Below, piece by piece: positions 1 to 7,223 of a DNA stretch of 62,732 nt (its first letter is position 1; each line of letters begins with the position of its first letter). Origin of the DNA: Nocardia veterana NBRC 100344 (GTDB lineage: Bacteria; Actinomycetota; Actinomycetes; Mycobacteriales; Mycobacteriaceae). A program made the translations under genes and the position numbers. The notes beneath the pieces were generated by a model that was not told where the DNA came from, did not search any database, and saw nothing but the letters and a program-made list of their open reading frames with translations. Location of the stretch: positions 1 to 62,732 of the forward strand of contig NZ_BAGM01000206.1 of assembly GCF_000308855.1 (NCBI RefSeq). Reading direction: 5' to 3'.

Positions 1-2223
1 ACCGATCAGATCGGCGGCGAGCGAGTCGCAGAACTCACCGACGCGGCCGAACAACTCGCGCCCGGAGTCACCGAGGCCCCGGCCTGGCCGGCGCTGCGTG
101 AGCGGCTGGCCGAGATCGACCTGGACGGCCGCGACCCAGTCGACGACCTCGCCGCCGCCATTGCGATGCGCGACCTCGAGGGAGTCGACGACACCGCCGC
201 CGTACTGGTCTGGCGCCTGGACCATCTCGACCTCAGCACCGCCACCGAACACGAAACCGACGCCACCACATCGGAAGCCGGGCCAGATACCCATATCGAC
301 GCCGCGACCAGCATCGATGACGCTACCGAGGAACCGGATCCGGGCGAGGAATGGGCCGAAGAGTTCACGCCCAAGCAAGGGCGGCCGGTCGAACTGCCGT
401 ACCCGGACTTGTCGCCGACCGATCGCGTCCTGCGTCTTCACGCCGAACTGACCGAGACCCGCGCCCGAGTCGCGGAACTATTCGAGCAAGTGATCACCCA
501 GACCCATCCGCATCAGCTCGCAATCGAACCCAGGATCGCGCAGATGCGGCTGCGGATGGATGCGCTGCGGCCGTTGGTACTCGCGGTCCGCGAAGCCCAA
601 CAGCAATGGGAAGAAGCCGAATTCGACGCCATCGCCGCCGAAGACACCTACCAGAGCGCGCTCCAAGCGCACCCCGAAAGCGCCGACGAGGAACTGATCG
701 CGTCGGTTCAGCAGCACATCGACGCCCTGGGCGACGACCAGGCCGCGCTGCGGGCCCGGCTGACCGAGCAGCTCGAGACCTACCGCTCCGCCGCCACCGA
801 GAACGCCGCCGACGCGGTCACCGTGAATATCGCACGGACCAAAGCCGACGCCGAGGCCGCGCGCGCTCACGCCGACGAACTCCGCGAGCAGCTGCGCAAC
901 GCCCACCACGAACTCGACACCGCGGCCGGCGGGGAACCCGTTCCCACCGAGGACGAGGTCCACACCTGGCGCGACATGGCCGAAACCCTGGCCACCGACG
1001 AACTCAACGCCGCGCGCGCCGAGATGCGGCGACTGGACACTCTGCTGTTCCATGCCACACGCCAGGCCGCCAACGAGCAACACGCCACCACCGGAATCCC
1101 GTTCAACCAAGCAGTGCGGGAGCTGGAAGACCGCTACCTGCACGCCGACACCGCCCAGCAGGCCAGCACTGAGCAGCACACCAGTTCGGAGATCTCCGAC
1201 AGCCAGGCAGCGTGGGAGCTCGACAACCGCCGTCGAGAGAGCGGATACATCAGCGAGGCCGACACCGGGATCGGCGGCGACGACGAACCCCACATCGCCC
1301 CAACGACGCCTACCGAGCCGATCACCCACGACATCGACACCGAAAACACCATGGACAGCGAAGCCGCTGTCGACATCGACCAGGACACAGCCCCGGACGT
1401 CGAGCACGAACCTGCGGATCCGTCGGCCGCCCGCGAACAGCAGATCCTCGAGCAGATGCAGGCCGAGCCGCTGCGGATGCGCAGCGACACCGCGCTGGAC
1501 AACCTGATCCGGAACCTGCGCCGCGCCGCGACCCGCCGCGACGACCCGGCCGCCTGGCAAGGGTTCGCCAACGCCCAAACACGCACCGAGCAAGTCCGCG
1601 CCGCCCACGCCCGACTCCTCGAACAGGCCGACGCGATCCGGGCCGCTCAAGCCGCGCAAGCCGCCGCCGAGGACGCAGGACGCGAACTCGGCACCGCCAC
1701 CGCGGAAACCCACGCCGCCCGCCAGAACCTGGCCGCGATCTCGGCGCTGCGACCAGGAGCGCGCCGCGAAGCCCAGGCGCGTGTCGAGCGATGCGCCGCC
1801 ACCGAGGAGCGTGCAAAAGAACAAGCCGCCGCCGCCAAAGCCGCCGCCCGCGCCGCGGTCGAGGCGGCCCGCGACGCCGGCGCCCCCCAAGCGCAATGGG
1901 CCGCCCTGCTGGCCCGCGCCGACGACCGCACCGCGCTGGCCGCCGAACTGGCAGAGGCCGAGCGCGGCGACGCCCGGGACGAGGAGATCCGGGAACGGAC
2001 CGCCCAACGCGCCGCCCAAGCAGCCCGTGACTTGGAAGCCGCGCTTGCCGAACGGCAACGCCGAACCGACCTCTCACCGGTCGACGCGGCCGCCGAACAC
2101 CGCATCCGCGCCGCGCACTCCCCCACCGAAACGACCCGCTCCGAGCTCACACAGGAACAACGCGCCGCCGCCCAAGCCGAGCTCAACCGTCAGCATCACC
2201 GCGACCACGGCCACGAACTCTGA
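1..2223 (+). CDS. MobF/TrwC-type conjugative relaxase, C-terminal part (5' end outside window)
   Basis: The frame is open from the first base, so the N-terminal catalytic and helicase parts lie upstream of the window. The visible 740 residues start with a segment containing LAPGVTEAPAWPAL and LAEIDLDGRDP, which resembles the stretch after the helicase domain of actinobacterial TraA/TrwC relaxases; the rest is Ala/Glu/Arg-rich and should be mostly coiled coil. Relaxases of this family nick oriT, stay covalently bound to the strand and are recruited by a VirD4-type coupling protein, and one is encoded at 7.2-9.0 kb on the opposite strand. The assignment rests on the first ~90 residues and on context. 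A generic coiled-coil protein is the alternative. Confidence 0.7.
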   Translation, partial: TDQIGGERVAELTDAAEQLAPGVTEAPAWPALRERLAEIDLDGRDPVDDLAAAIAMRDLEGVDDTAAVLVWRLDHLDLSTATEHETDATTSEAGPDTHIDAATSIDDATEEPDPGEEWAEEFTPKQGRPVELPYPDLSPTDRVLRLHAELTETRARVAELFEQVITQTHPHQLAIEPRIAQMRLRMDALRPLVLAVREAQQQWEEAEFDAIAAEDTYQSALQAHPESADEELIASVQQHIDALGDDQAALRARLTEQLETYRSAATENAADAVTVNIARTKADAEAARAHADELREQLRNAHHELDTAAGGEPVPTEDEVHTWRDMAETLATDELNAARAEMRRLDTLLFHATRQAANEQHATTGIPFNQAVRELEDRYLHADTAQQASTEQHTSSEISDSQAAWELDNRRRESGYISEADTGIGGDDEPHIAPTTPTEPITHDIDTENTMDSEAAVDIDQDTAPDVEHEPADPSAAREQQILEQMQAEPLRMRSDTALDNLIRNLRRAATRRDDPAAWQGFANAQTRTEQVRAAHARLLEQADAIRAAQAAQAAAEDAGRELGTATAETHAARQNLAAISALRPGARREAQARVERCAATEERAKEQAAAAKAAARAAVEAARDAGAPQAQWAALLARADDRTALAAELAEAERGDARDEEIRERTAQRAAQAARDLEAALAERQRRTDLSPVDAAAEHRIRAAHSPTETTRSELTQEQRAAAQAELNRQHHRDHGHEL

Positions 2224-2269
2224 TCACAGACAGATGGCTCAGGCCGGAATCTTTCGGCCTCGCGCCCCG

Positions 2270-2746
2270 CTAGTCCTCGCCCAGGACTGCGCGGGCCCGA
2301 TCGGTGTCGTGGAAATCGGGAACGAATTCCTCCTGAAATGCGATCTTGCGCTTGTACCAATCGAGCGCGCCCTGCTTCGACATGCCCAGCGCCTCACCGA
2401 TCCTCGTCCAGCTGTCCCCGGCCTCGCGAGCTTCCCGCATCACGAACCACCGGAAACCGGTGAGCAAGTCGACCAGACGGCGGTTGGCCTCCAGCGCCTG
2501 CGCCGGGGTCACCTCGGCGACCTTGGCGAGACTGGACTCCAGCATGGCTCGGGTACCCTCCGGATCGGCCACACTGGACTCTCCCTGCCCGATCTTGGCG
2601 AGGCTGGACCGATACAGCTTGATAGAGCTGTAGGTATCCCACACCGCCATCAGTGCACGTACGTCGCCGTCGGCGAGGACGGCTGAGATGTCTGTTCCCG
2701 CAGGAAGATAGCCCCGGCTGTCGGTCTCGAAATGCCGAATCCCCAT
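2270..2746 (-). CDS. Small regulator-like protein with C-terminal helix-turn-helix
   Basis: 158 residues, no recognised family name. Near residues 111-135 the segment SWTRIGEALGMSKQGALDWY has the spacing of an HTH. The same kind of C-terminal HTH occurs in the proteins at 6166-6705 and, mid-protein, at 51277-51942, so these may be distant members of one plasmid regulator family. The N-terminal half is helical with conserved-looking Leu/Arg positions. Two near-palindromes 29 bp apart lie just upstream of the start (2751-2793), which suggests autoregulation. The DNA-binding role is inferred from the HTH only. Confidence 0.65.
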   Translation of the reverse strand: MGIRHFETDSRGYLPAGTDISAVLADGDVRALMAVWDTYSSIKLYRSSLAKIGQGESSVADPEGTRAMLESSLAKVAEVTPAQALEANRRLVDLLTGFRWFVMREAREAGDSWTRIGEALGMSKQGALDWYKRKIAFQEEFVPDFHDTDRARAVLGED

Positions 2747-2750
2747 ACGA

Positions 2751-2793
2751 CAAGTTTACTTGACACTACCAGAGGTCGGCAAGAAAACTTGAC
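2751..2793 (-). promoter_or_regulatory. Paired palindromic operators upstream of the HTH gene
   Basis: CAAGTTTACTTGAC (2751-2764) and CAAGAAAACTTGAC (2780-2793) are direct copies of a CAAG-N4-CTTG palindrome. Their centres are 29 bp apart, and the nearer one is 4 bases upstream of the ATG of the minus-strand HTH gene. Likely binding sites for that gene's own product; this is inference from position and symmetry. Confidence 0.6.
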
Positions 2794-2963
2794 GCTGAAT
2801 GAGCGCTGTGGCGATCCGTTGTCACGCCGCCGTTGAACGCCGGACCTCAAGGAATCACTCCCCCCGATCGGTGGTCTCCGCAGCGAGGGCCGATCCCGCC
2901 CGAATCTGCCCACTGACGAAGTAGCGCTCGAACCCGAAGATTGCTGCCAGTACGCTGCGATCT

Positions 2964-3923
2964 GTGGGACGCGTGCCAGCGCCGATGCTGGCGACCGCCG
3001 GGCGGCCGCCTACCTCCTCCGGCCTATGGGCCACCGAGATGAAGTGGGACGGGATGCGCATTATCGCCGTCAGTCTCGGTGAGCAGGTGCGACTGCACTC
3101 GCGTAACGGTCGAGAAGTGACGCGTTCATTTCCGGAACTTGCTGCGGCGCTTAATGAAACCGCGCGCGGCCGCCGGTTCATCATCGACGGCGAGGTCATT
3201 GCCCCGCAGTTGCCGAGCGGCATTCCATCGTTCAGCCGTCTTCAGCACCGGATGCACACAGTCCGGCCCCCGGCCGGACTCATCGCGTCGGTGCCCACAC
3301 AGCTGTTCGCCTTCGACGCTCTCTCGATCCAGGCCAATGACGTCACGGACCTGCCCTACGTCCAGCGCCGGGAACTGTTGGATGGTCTGGAGCTGAGTAG
3401 CGCTCTGGTCCGTGTACCGCCCTACTGGACCGACATCGCCCCCGCCCAGATGCTCGACGTGGCGGAAAAGCACGGGCTCGAGGGAATCGTGGTGAAAAGG
3501 CTCGACTCGGTCTATCTGCCGGGCCGACGCTCCCGACTCTGGATCAAATCGGCACTGCGAAGAACCACGGACGTTGTTGTCGCAGGCTACTTCTCATCCA
3601 GTAGGCGACCGTCGGGCCTGTTCGGCTCGCTGATTCTCGGTGGGCATACTGCCGATGGCGTTTTCATCCACGTCGGAAACGTGGGTACCGGATTCAGCAT
3701 GGCGCAGCGCCGCGTTCTGCAGGCCCGGCTCGACGAGATCGCCCAGGAATCGAGTCCTTTCGGGACCATGCCGCGGATCGGCGCGCATACCTCCCCGTCC
3801 TGGGTAGCCCCCACTCTCGTCGCCACCGTCTACTACCGCGAATTCATCACCAGTCTGCGCCACCCCAGCTGGGCAGGCCTACGCGCTGACCAAGATCCGC
3901 ACGAGGTAGGCCTGCCCGACTGA
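2964..3923 (+). CDS. ATP-dependent DNA ligase (LigC / LigD-ligase-domain type)
   Basis: 319 residues with the ATP-dependent ligase motifs in order: motif I EMKWDGMR with nucleophilic Lys27, motif III FIIDGEVIA (Asp75-Gly-Glu), motif IV EGIVVKR near 172 and motif V RLWIKSA near 191, followed by an OB-fold-like C-terminal half. It lacks polymerase and nuclease domains, so it matches the stand-alone LigC type rather than full LigD. No Ku gene is next to it. The enzyme seals nicked or broken DNA using ATP. The GTG start is preceded by TACGCT at 2951-2956, placing a -10 element 7 bases upstream, so the mRNA is probably leaderless. The neighbour at 3941 is convergent. Confidence 0.88.
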   Translation: MGRVPAPMLATAGRPPTSSGLWATEMKWDGMRIIAVSLGEQVRLHSRNGREVTRSFPELAAALNETARGRRFIIDGEVIAPQLPSGIPSFSRLQHRMHTVRPPAGLIASVPTQLFAFDALSIQANDVTDLPYVQRRELLDGLELSSALVRVPPYWTDIAPAQMLDVAEKHGLEGIVVKRLDSVYLPGRRSRLWIKSALRRTTDVVVAGYFSSSRRPSGLFGSLILGGHTADGVFIHVGNVGTGFSMAQRRVLQARLDEIAQESSPFGTMPRIGAHTSPSWVAPTLVATVYYREFITSLRHPSWAGLRADQDPHEVGLPD

Positions 3924-3940
3924 AGTGGGCTGAACGGACG

Positions 3941-5200
3941 TCAGGCGGTGAAGCGGCGCCGGATCTCGGCGACACGGTCGGCCGCCATCGCGCCCCACCC
4001 GAGACGGATGATGATGGTGATGAATCCTTCGATGCTGTGAATCAGCGCTCGAACCTGGTCGGCCTCATCAGCGGTGGCCTTGTCGGCGTGCTTGATCGCC
4101 TCCAGTTGCTTGCGGATCTTCACCACGACATCTGCGAAGGCATCGAGAATCGGGTTGGCGCCACCTTCGGGAACCGCGCCACCGTAGATGAAGCACAACG
4201 CTTCCGCGCGCTTGGTTGGCCAGGGCGTGCTGGATCGAAAATGCACGTACTCAGCTCCGCTCCGCCCGGTCGCTTCGAGCCACTCCAAGACCTCGCCGTG
4301 GGGGAACGCGGTGCGCAGCATCCGATCGATCAGCTCGACCAGCGAATTGGCGGCCTGCGACACCCCGTCGATCGACTGATCAAGAGCGAATCGCGCGCCC
4401 TCCAGCTTGCGGCTGAGATCGCTGCTGAGTTCGCCTAGCGCCTGACGTGTCGGCCCGGATGCCATCGCCCGCAGCTCGTCGATTAGCTGTCCGGCGTCCG
4501 TAATGGGTTCCAGCGCCGTCGAGTCCAGACCCTCACCGAGCTTCTCGGTGCGCAGTTTCTTCGATGCGGTGTGCAGACGCCGGACCAGCTCCAACGCGGT
4601 CACTGTCTCCTCGAGCCCGAACATGTCGCAGATCCGCTCGGATCCGATCACCGACATGCAGTCGTCGAACGCCACTGCGAACGGCTGCAGCCGGGCCGTG
4701 CCCCAGTCCACCAGATCCGAAATCACCCTCATGTCCTCGCGGACCGCGACCGTGAGCCGGTCGAACGCTGCGGCGCCGATCAGCCGGCGCAGAAACCTAC
4801 GCCACGTGCTGCTGTTGACCTTGGTGACTTGCTGCAGACGGTCTTCGGTGGCGAAGTCGGTGAGCCATTCGGCCAGCGCGTGCCCGGCCTGCGGGCCCGG
4901 CTCGAGCCCGAGTTCGGCCATCGCCTCATCGAACCAGCTGAACCGGTCGAGCACAGGTCGCGGATCGTCGCGGTCGAGGAGCGTATGCGCTGAGCACAGC
5001 ACGATGTCCAGAGCGCCCAGTAGGAAGTGGTCGATGCCGAGGAGCTGTTGAATGCCCGGCGGCAGTGTTTGCAGCGCACGAGCCACCTGCGAGCGCGGCA
5101 AATCCGCGTACGCGGCGACCGGCGAGGTCGGCAGAACGATTACGGAAGCGGCGAGGGGTTCCTCGCCCTGGTTGTCGTCGGGATTCACGCTCGACTCCAT
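3941..5200 (-). CDS. Hypothetical protein, 419 residues
   Basis: Not recognised. The protein is largely alpha-helical and acidic, with no clear membrane segment apart from a moderately hydrophobic helix near the C terminus (GFITIIIRLGWGAMA). I chose the ATG at 5198-5200 because the 39 residues that a start at 5317 would add are Arg/Ser-rich and unlike the rest. Neither start has a strong ribosome binding site. It is convergent with the DNA ligase gene and separated from the toxin-antitoxin-like pair by a hairpin at 5341-5382. Confidence 0.6.
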   Translation of the reverse strand: MESSVNPDDNQGEEPLAASVIVLPTSPVAAYADLPRSQVARALQTLPPGIQQLLGIDHFLLGALDIVLCSAHTLLDRDDPRPVLDRFSWFDEAMAELGLEPGPQAGHALAEWLTDFATEDRLQQVTKVNSSTWRRFLRRLIGAAAFDRLTVAVREDMRVISDLVDWGTARLQPFAVAFDDCMSVIGSERICDMFGLEETVTALELVRRLHTASKKLRTEKLGEGLDSTALEPITDAGQLIDELRAMASGPTRQALGELSSDLSRKLEGARFALDQSIDGVSQAANSLVELIDRMLRTAFPHGEVLEWLEATGRSGAEYVHFRSSTPWPTKRAEALCFIYGGAVPEGGANPILDAFADVVVKIRKQLEAIKHADKATADEADQVRALIHSIEGFITIIIRLGWGAMAADRVAEIRRRFTA

Positions 5201-5340
5201 TCCGGCCGCTGAGGGCCGTTTCCGGGACGCCGACGAGACGGCTGACAACCGGGGAGAGCAACTCCGCTGAGGATCACCCCGGTTCCGCATGCCGCGGAGC
5301 ACGGGGTGACGTAGCATCGGGGAGTCCTACCAAGACATAC

Positions 5341-5382
5341 CCGAGGCCCTGCTGGGAGTTCCGCTTCCGGCCAGGGCCTCGG
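5341..5382 (-). terminator. Hairpin between accessory genes
   Basis: Perfect 11-bp arms CCGAGGCCCTG (5341-5351) and CAGGGCCTCGG (5372-5382) with a 20-base loop. It lies 140 bases past the end of the minus-strand pair at 5521-6130 and upstream of the gene at 3941-5200. A U-tract is absent, as is common in actinobacteria. Function as a terminator is inferred. Confidence 0.45.
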
Positions 5383-5520
5383 CGTTCATTTGCAGGTGTT
5401 CCGTTCGGCGGCACTGCGCCAGGCGGGCCGTCGGGGTAAGTCTATATCTGGTAGGCGACATCTCGATACACCACAGGATGTTGTGTCGCGGTGCCGAATG
5501 TCGCGTGCGATACGCCCTGA

Positions 5521-5859
5521 CTAGGCGGTGCGGCGGAACCGCTGCGCGAGCACATGAAGGATCGCGTCGCGGGGCACGGTGTCATCGGCTGCCGCTTCGA
5601 CGGCAACCCATTCGGAGACCAGTGCGTCGATACTCTCGCCGGCCTGAGCGGCACGCGCCTCAAGGCGCTGCATCACCGGCCATGGCAGCTGCAGCGTCAC
5701 CGTCCGCGTCATCATCAATTCGCTCGGGTCCGTGAGCTGTTCGACCTCGACCGGTGCGGCCGAGAGGTCGGGGGTGAAGCTGTCGATATCGAAATCGGGC
5801 CCGTAGGCCTGGACCAGCGCATCATGCAGCGCGGCCGTGTCATCCTTCGAACGGCTCAT
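5521..5859 (-). CDS. Putative antitoxin / ribbon-helix-helix-like protein
   Basis: 112 residues. The central part (TRTVTLQLPWPVMQRLEAR, then AGESIDALVSEWV) fits a beta-strand plus two helices as in ribbon-helix-helix antitoxins; the N terminus is acidic and probably disordered. Its start overlaps the end of the upstream gene (5840-6130) by 20 bases, so the two are translated together. The toxin-first order resembles BrnT-BrnA pairs. The call rests on fold pattern and gene pairing, not on a recognised family match. Confidence 0.5.
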   Translation of the reverse strand: MSRSKDDTAALHDALVQAYGPDFDIDSFTPDLSAAPVEVEQLTDPSELMMTRTVTLQLPWPVMQRLEARAAQAGESIDALVSEWVAVEAAADDTVPRDAILHVLAQRFRRTA

Positions 5860-6130
5860 CGGTCTCGGCCTCCCATCGGGTGTATGCCTCCAGATTATCG
5901 CCCGTCAGCGGTCCGGCGGCGATGACGATCGCGTGAAACGGCGCATCCTGGTGGACCGCGACCATGATCGGCCGTCCGGCATCGGTCCTGCCAGCAATAA
6001 GTGTGACGGTCAATTCGTTTCCCGTCGATGGGCGCGCCCACCGTCGGCGCGCTCTGAGCACCTGAAAGACCTCAGCGACCGTCACATCGCGCAACCGGGC
6101 CGCCGCCCAGTCGGGGATCTCGAAAGGCAT
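5840..6130 (-). CDS. Putative toxin of a toxin-antitoxin-like pair
   Basis: 96 residues from the ATG at 6128-6130. It is a small alpha/beta protein: an N-terminal helix region (IPDWAAARLRDVTVAEVFQVL) followed by three beta-like stretches (NELTVTLIAGRT, RPIMVAVHQ, AFHAIVIAAGP-like), a layout like small RNase toxins of the BrnT or DUF4258 kind. No catalytic residues can be assigned with certainty. A longer start at 6241 exists, but it would add unrelated Arg-rich sequence and overlap the neighbouring gene. Toxin activity is an inference. Confidence 0.45.
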   Translation of the reverse strand: MPFEIPDWAAARLRDVTVAEVFQVLRARRRWARPSTGNELTVTLIAGRTDAGRPIMVAVHQDAPFHAIVIAAGPLTGDNLEAYTRWEAETDEPFEG

Positions 6131-6165
6131 GGGGGCACAGCCTACTTGGAGGCGGCGACATTGAA

Positions 6166-6705
6166 TCAGCCCAGAACCTTCGCCCACCGTTCGTGCGCGG
6201 ACTGGCGCGTCATTCCGGCGGCCCGGCCGATCGCCTCCCATGATGCGCCCTGCTCGCGCGCGGCCCGCACGGCTGCGGTGAGTTCCTTCTGCGCCTCGGC
6301 GACCGCCTCGGCCGCGACCTCGATGGCGTAGCAGCCCTGGAACGGGGCGATGTGCCGGTCCCAGTCCTCCATCAGCAGGTCTTCCACGTCCTCCGGCAGC
6401 ATGGCGCGGTCATCGTCGCAGTAGATCCGGTGGTGTGTGGGGTCGTGCTCGGCTTCGGTCGCTACCCGGGTCCATACCGGGCCGCGCCAGCACTCGGGAT
6501 AGCGGCGCGTCGAGTTGTCGGTACAGATCACCTGCCACGCAACGACCTCAGCGCCGCGCCGATACTGCCACTCGTCCAAGCGCGTGCCGTCAGCGGCTGT
6601 GGTCGCGATCGGCCGACCACCGCCCCATCCCCCGCCGGTCATGCCGTCCGCGAAGATGTGCGCCACGGTGCCCTCGTGACGTCCGTCGTCGGTCTGTCTC
6701 CCCAT
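6166..6705 (-). CDS. Hypothetical protein with C-terminal helix-turn-helix
   Basis: 179 residues from the ATG at 6703-6705, chosen because GAGGGG lies 8 bases upstream; a GTG 9 bases earlier is possible. The N-terminal ~110 residues hold many aromatic and polar residues (WQYRRGAEVVAWQVIC, WRGPVWTRV), perhaps a small beta domain. The C terminus has the HTH segment ASWEAIGRAAGMTRQSAHER, like the proteins at 2270-2746 and 51277-51942. Two 18-bp operators lie upstream (6729-6775). Probably a self-regulated DNA-binding protein. Confidence 0.6.
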   Translation of the reverse strand: MGRQTDDGRHEGTVAHIFADGMTGGGWGGGRPIATTAADGTRLDEWQYRRGAEVVAWQVICTDNSTRRYPECWRGPVWTRVATEAEHDPTHHRIYCDDDRAMLPEDVEDLLMEDWDRHIAPFQGCYAIEVAAEAVAEAQKELTAAVRAAREQGASWEAIGRAAGMTRQSAHERWAKVLG

Positions 6706-6728
6706 GTCCCGCACCCCTCGCCAGCATG

Positions 6729-6775
6729 TGTCAGGAATTCCTTACATTCTATCCCTCTGTCAGGAAATTCTGACA
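6729..6775 (-). promoter_or_regulatory. Two 18-bp operators upstream of the HTH gene
   Basis: TGTCAGGAATTCCTTACA (6729-6746; 8 of 9 pairs symmetric) and TGTCAGGAAATTCTGACA (6758-6775; 7 of 9) share the core TGTCAGGAA. Their centres are 29 bp apart, the same distance as the pair in front of the related gene at 2270-2746. The nearer site is 23 bases from the start codon. Confidence 0.6.
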
Positions 6776-6782
6776 GGACAGC

Positions 6783-6819
6783 ACTGTCGGAATTTCAGGG
6801 AAGTTCGTTTTCCGACAGT
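6783..6819 (-). terminator. Hairpin at the end of the transfer operon
   Basis: Perfect 10-bp arms ACTGTCGGAA (6783-6792) and TTCCGACAGT (6810-6819) with a 17-base loop. The arm begins inside the TAA stop of the DUF4913 gene, the last gene of the transfer operon, so it is well placed to end that transcript. The left arm also resembles the operator core at 6729-6775, so a second regulatory role is possible. Confidence 0.55.
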
Positions 6820-7223
6820 TAGTTGGTGAGGACGCGGTAATCCGGGCCGGATTCGTTCTGGTCGAACCAACCGGCGGGTGCCCGGTTGGGGTTGACCCGG
6901 CCGGGGGTCCGATGCTTCTCCGGAGTGCAGTTGTGCATCGGGCCGCGTTCCGCGTCGAAGAGGGCGCGCGCGTGAGCGTCGAAGTGATAGACCCACCAGC
7001 TCGACATGGTGTCTTCGCGGTTGGACTTCTCCCATTCACGCCACAGGGCGTGCATGCGGAGGGCGACCATGCGGTGCCGGAACCACTCCGGGCACACGAC
7101 TTGGCCTTTGCCGCCCCCCTCGAACTTCCCTTCGAGGGCCGGCGCGAGCCAGTCGTCGACCCATTCGCCAGCGTCGAGGTAGATATCGGGCTGCTCGTCG
7201 TCGGTGCTCTTGGCGGTGGTCAC
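6819..7223 (-). CDS. DUF4913 domain protein
   Basis: 134 residues. The core (WVDDWLAPAL, then CPEWFRHRMVALRMHALWREWEK, then SSWWVYHFDAHARALFDAERGPMHNC) and the C-terminal CTPEKH...GWF ending match the DUF4913 family, common on actinobacterial plasmids and in integrative elements, function unknown. Its GTG start overlaps the TGA of the coupling-protein gene (GTGA), so it is the last gene of the transfer operon. It ends at a hairpin. Its position suggests a role with the coupling protein, but nothing in the sequence proves it. Confidence 0.85.
   Translation of the reverse strand: MTTAKSTDDEQPDIYLDAGEWVDDWLAPALEGKFEGGGKGQVVCPEWFRHRMVALRMHALWREWEKSNREDTMSSWWVYHFDAHARALFDAERGPMHNCTPEKHRTPGRVNPNRAPAGWFDQNESGPDYRVLTN

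Noticed and set aside
478..2058. A 526-codon open frame antisense to the relaxase gene
   Set aside because: It mirrors the codon pattern of the plus-strand gene; its Gly/Val/Leu-rich product has no domain or ribosome site. A GC-rich shadow.
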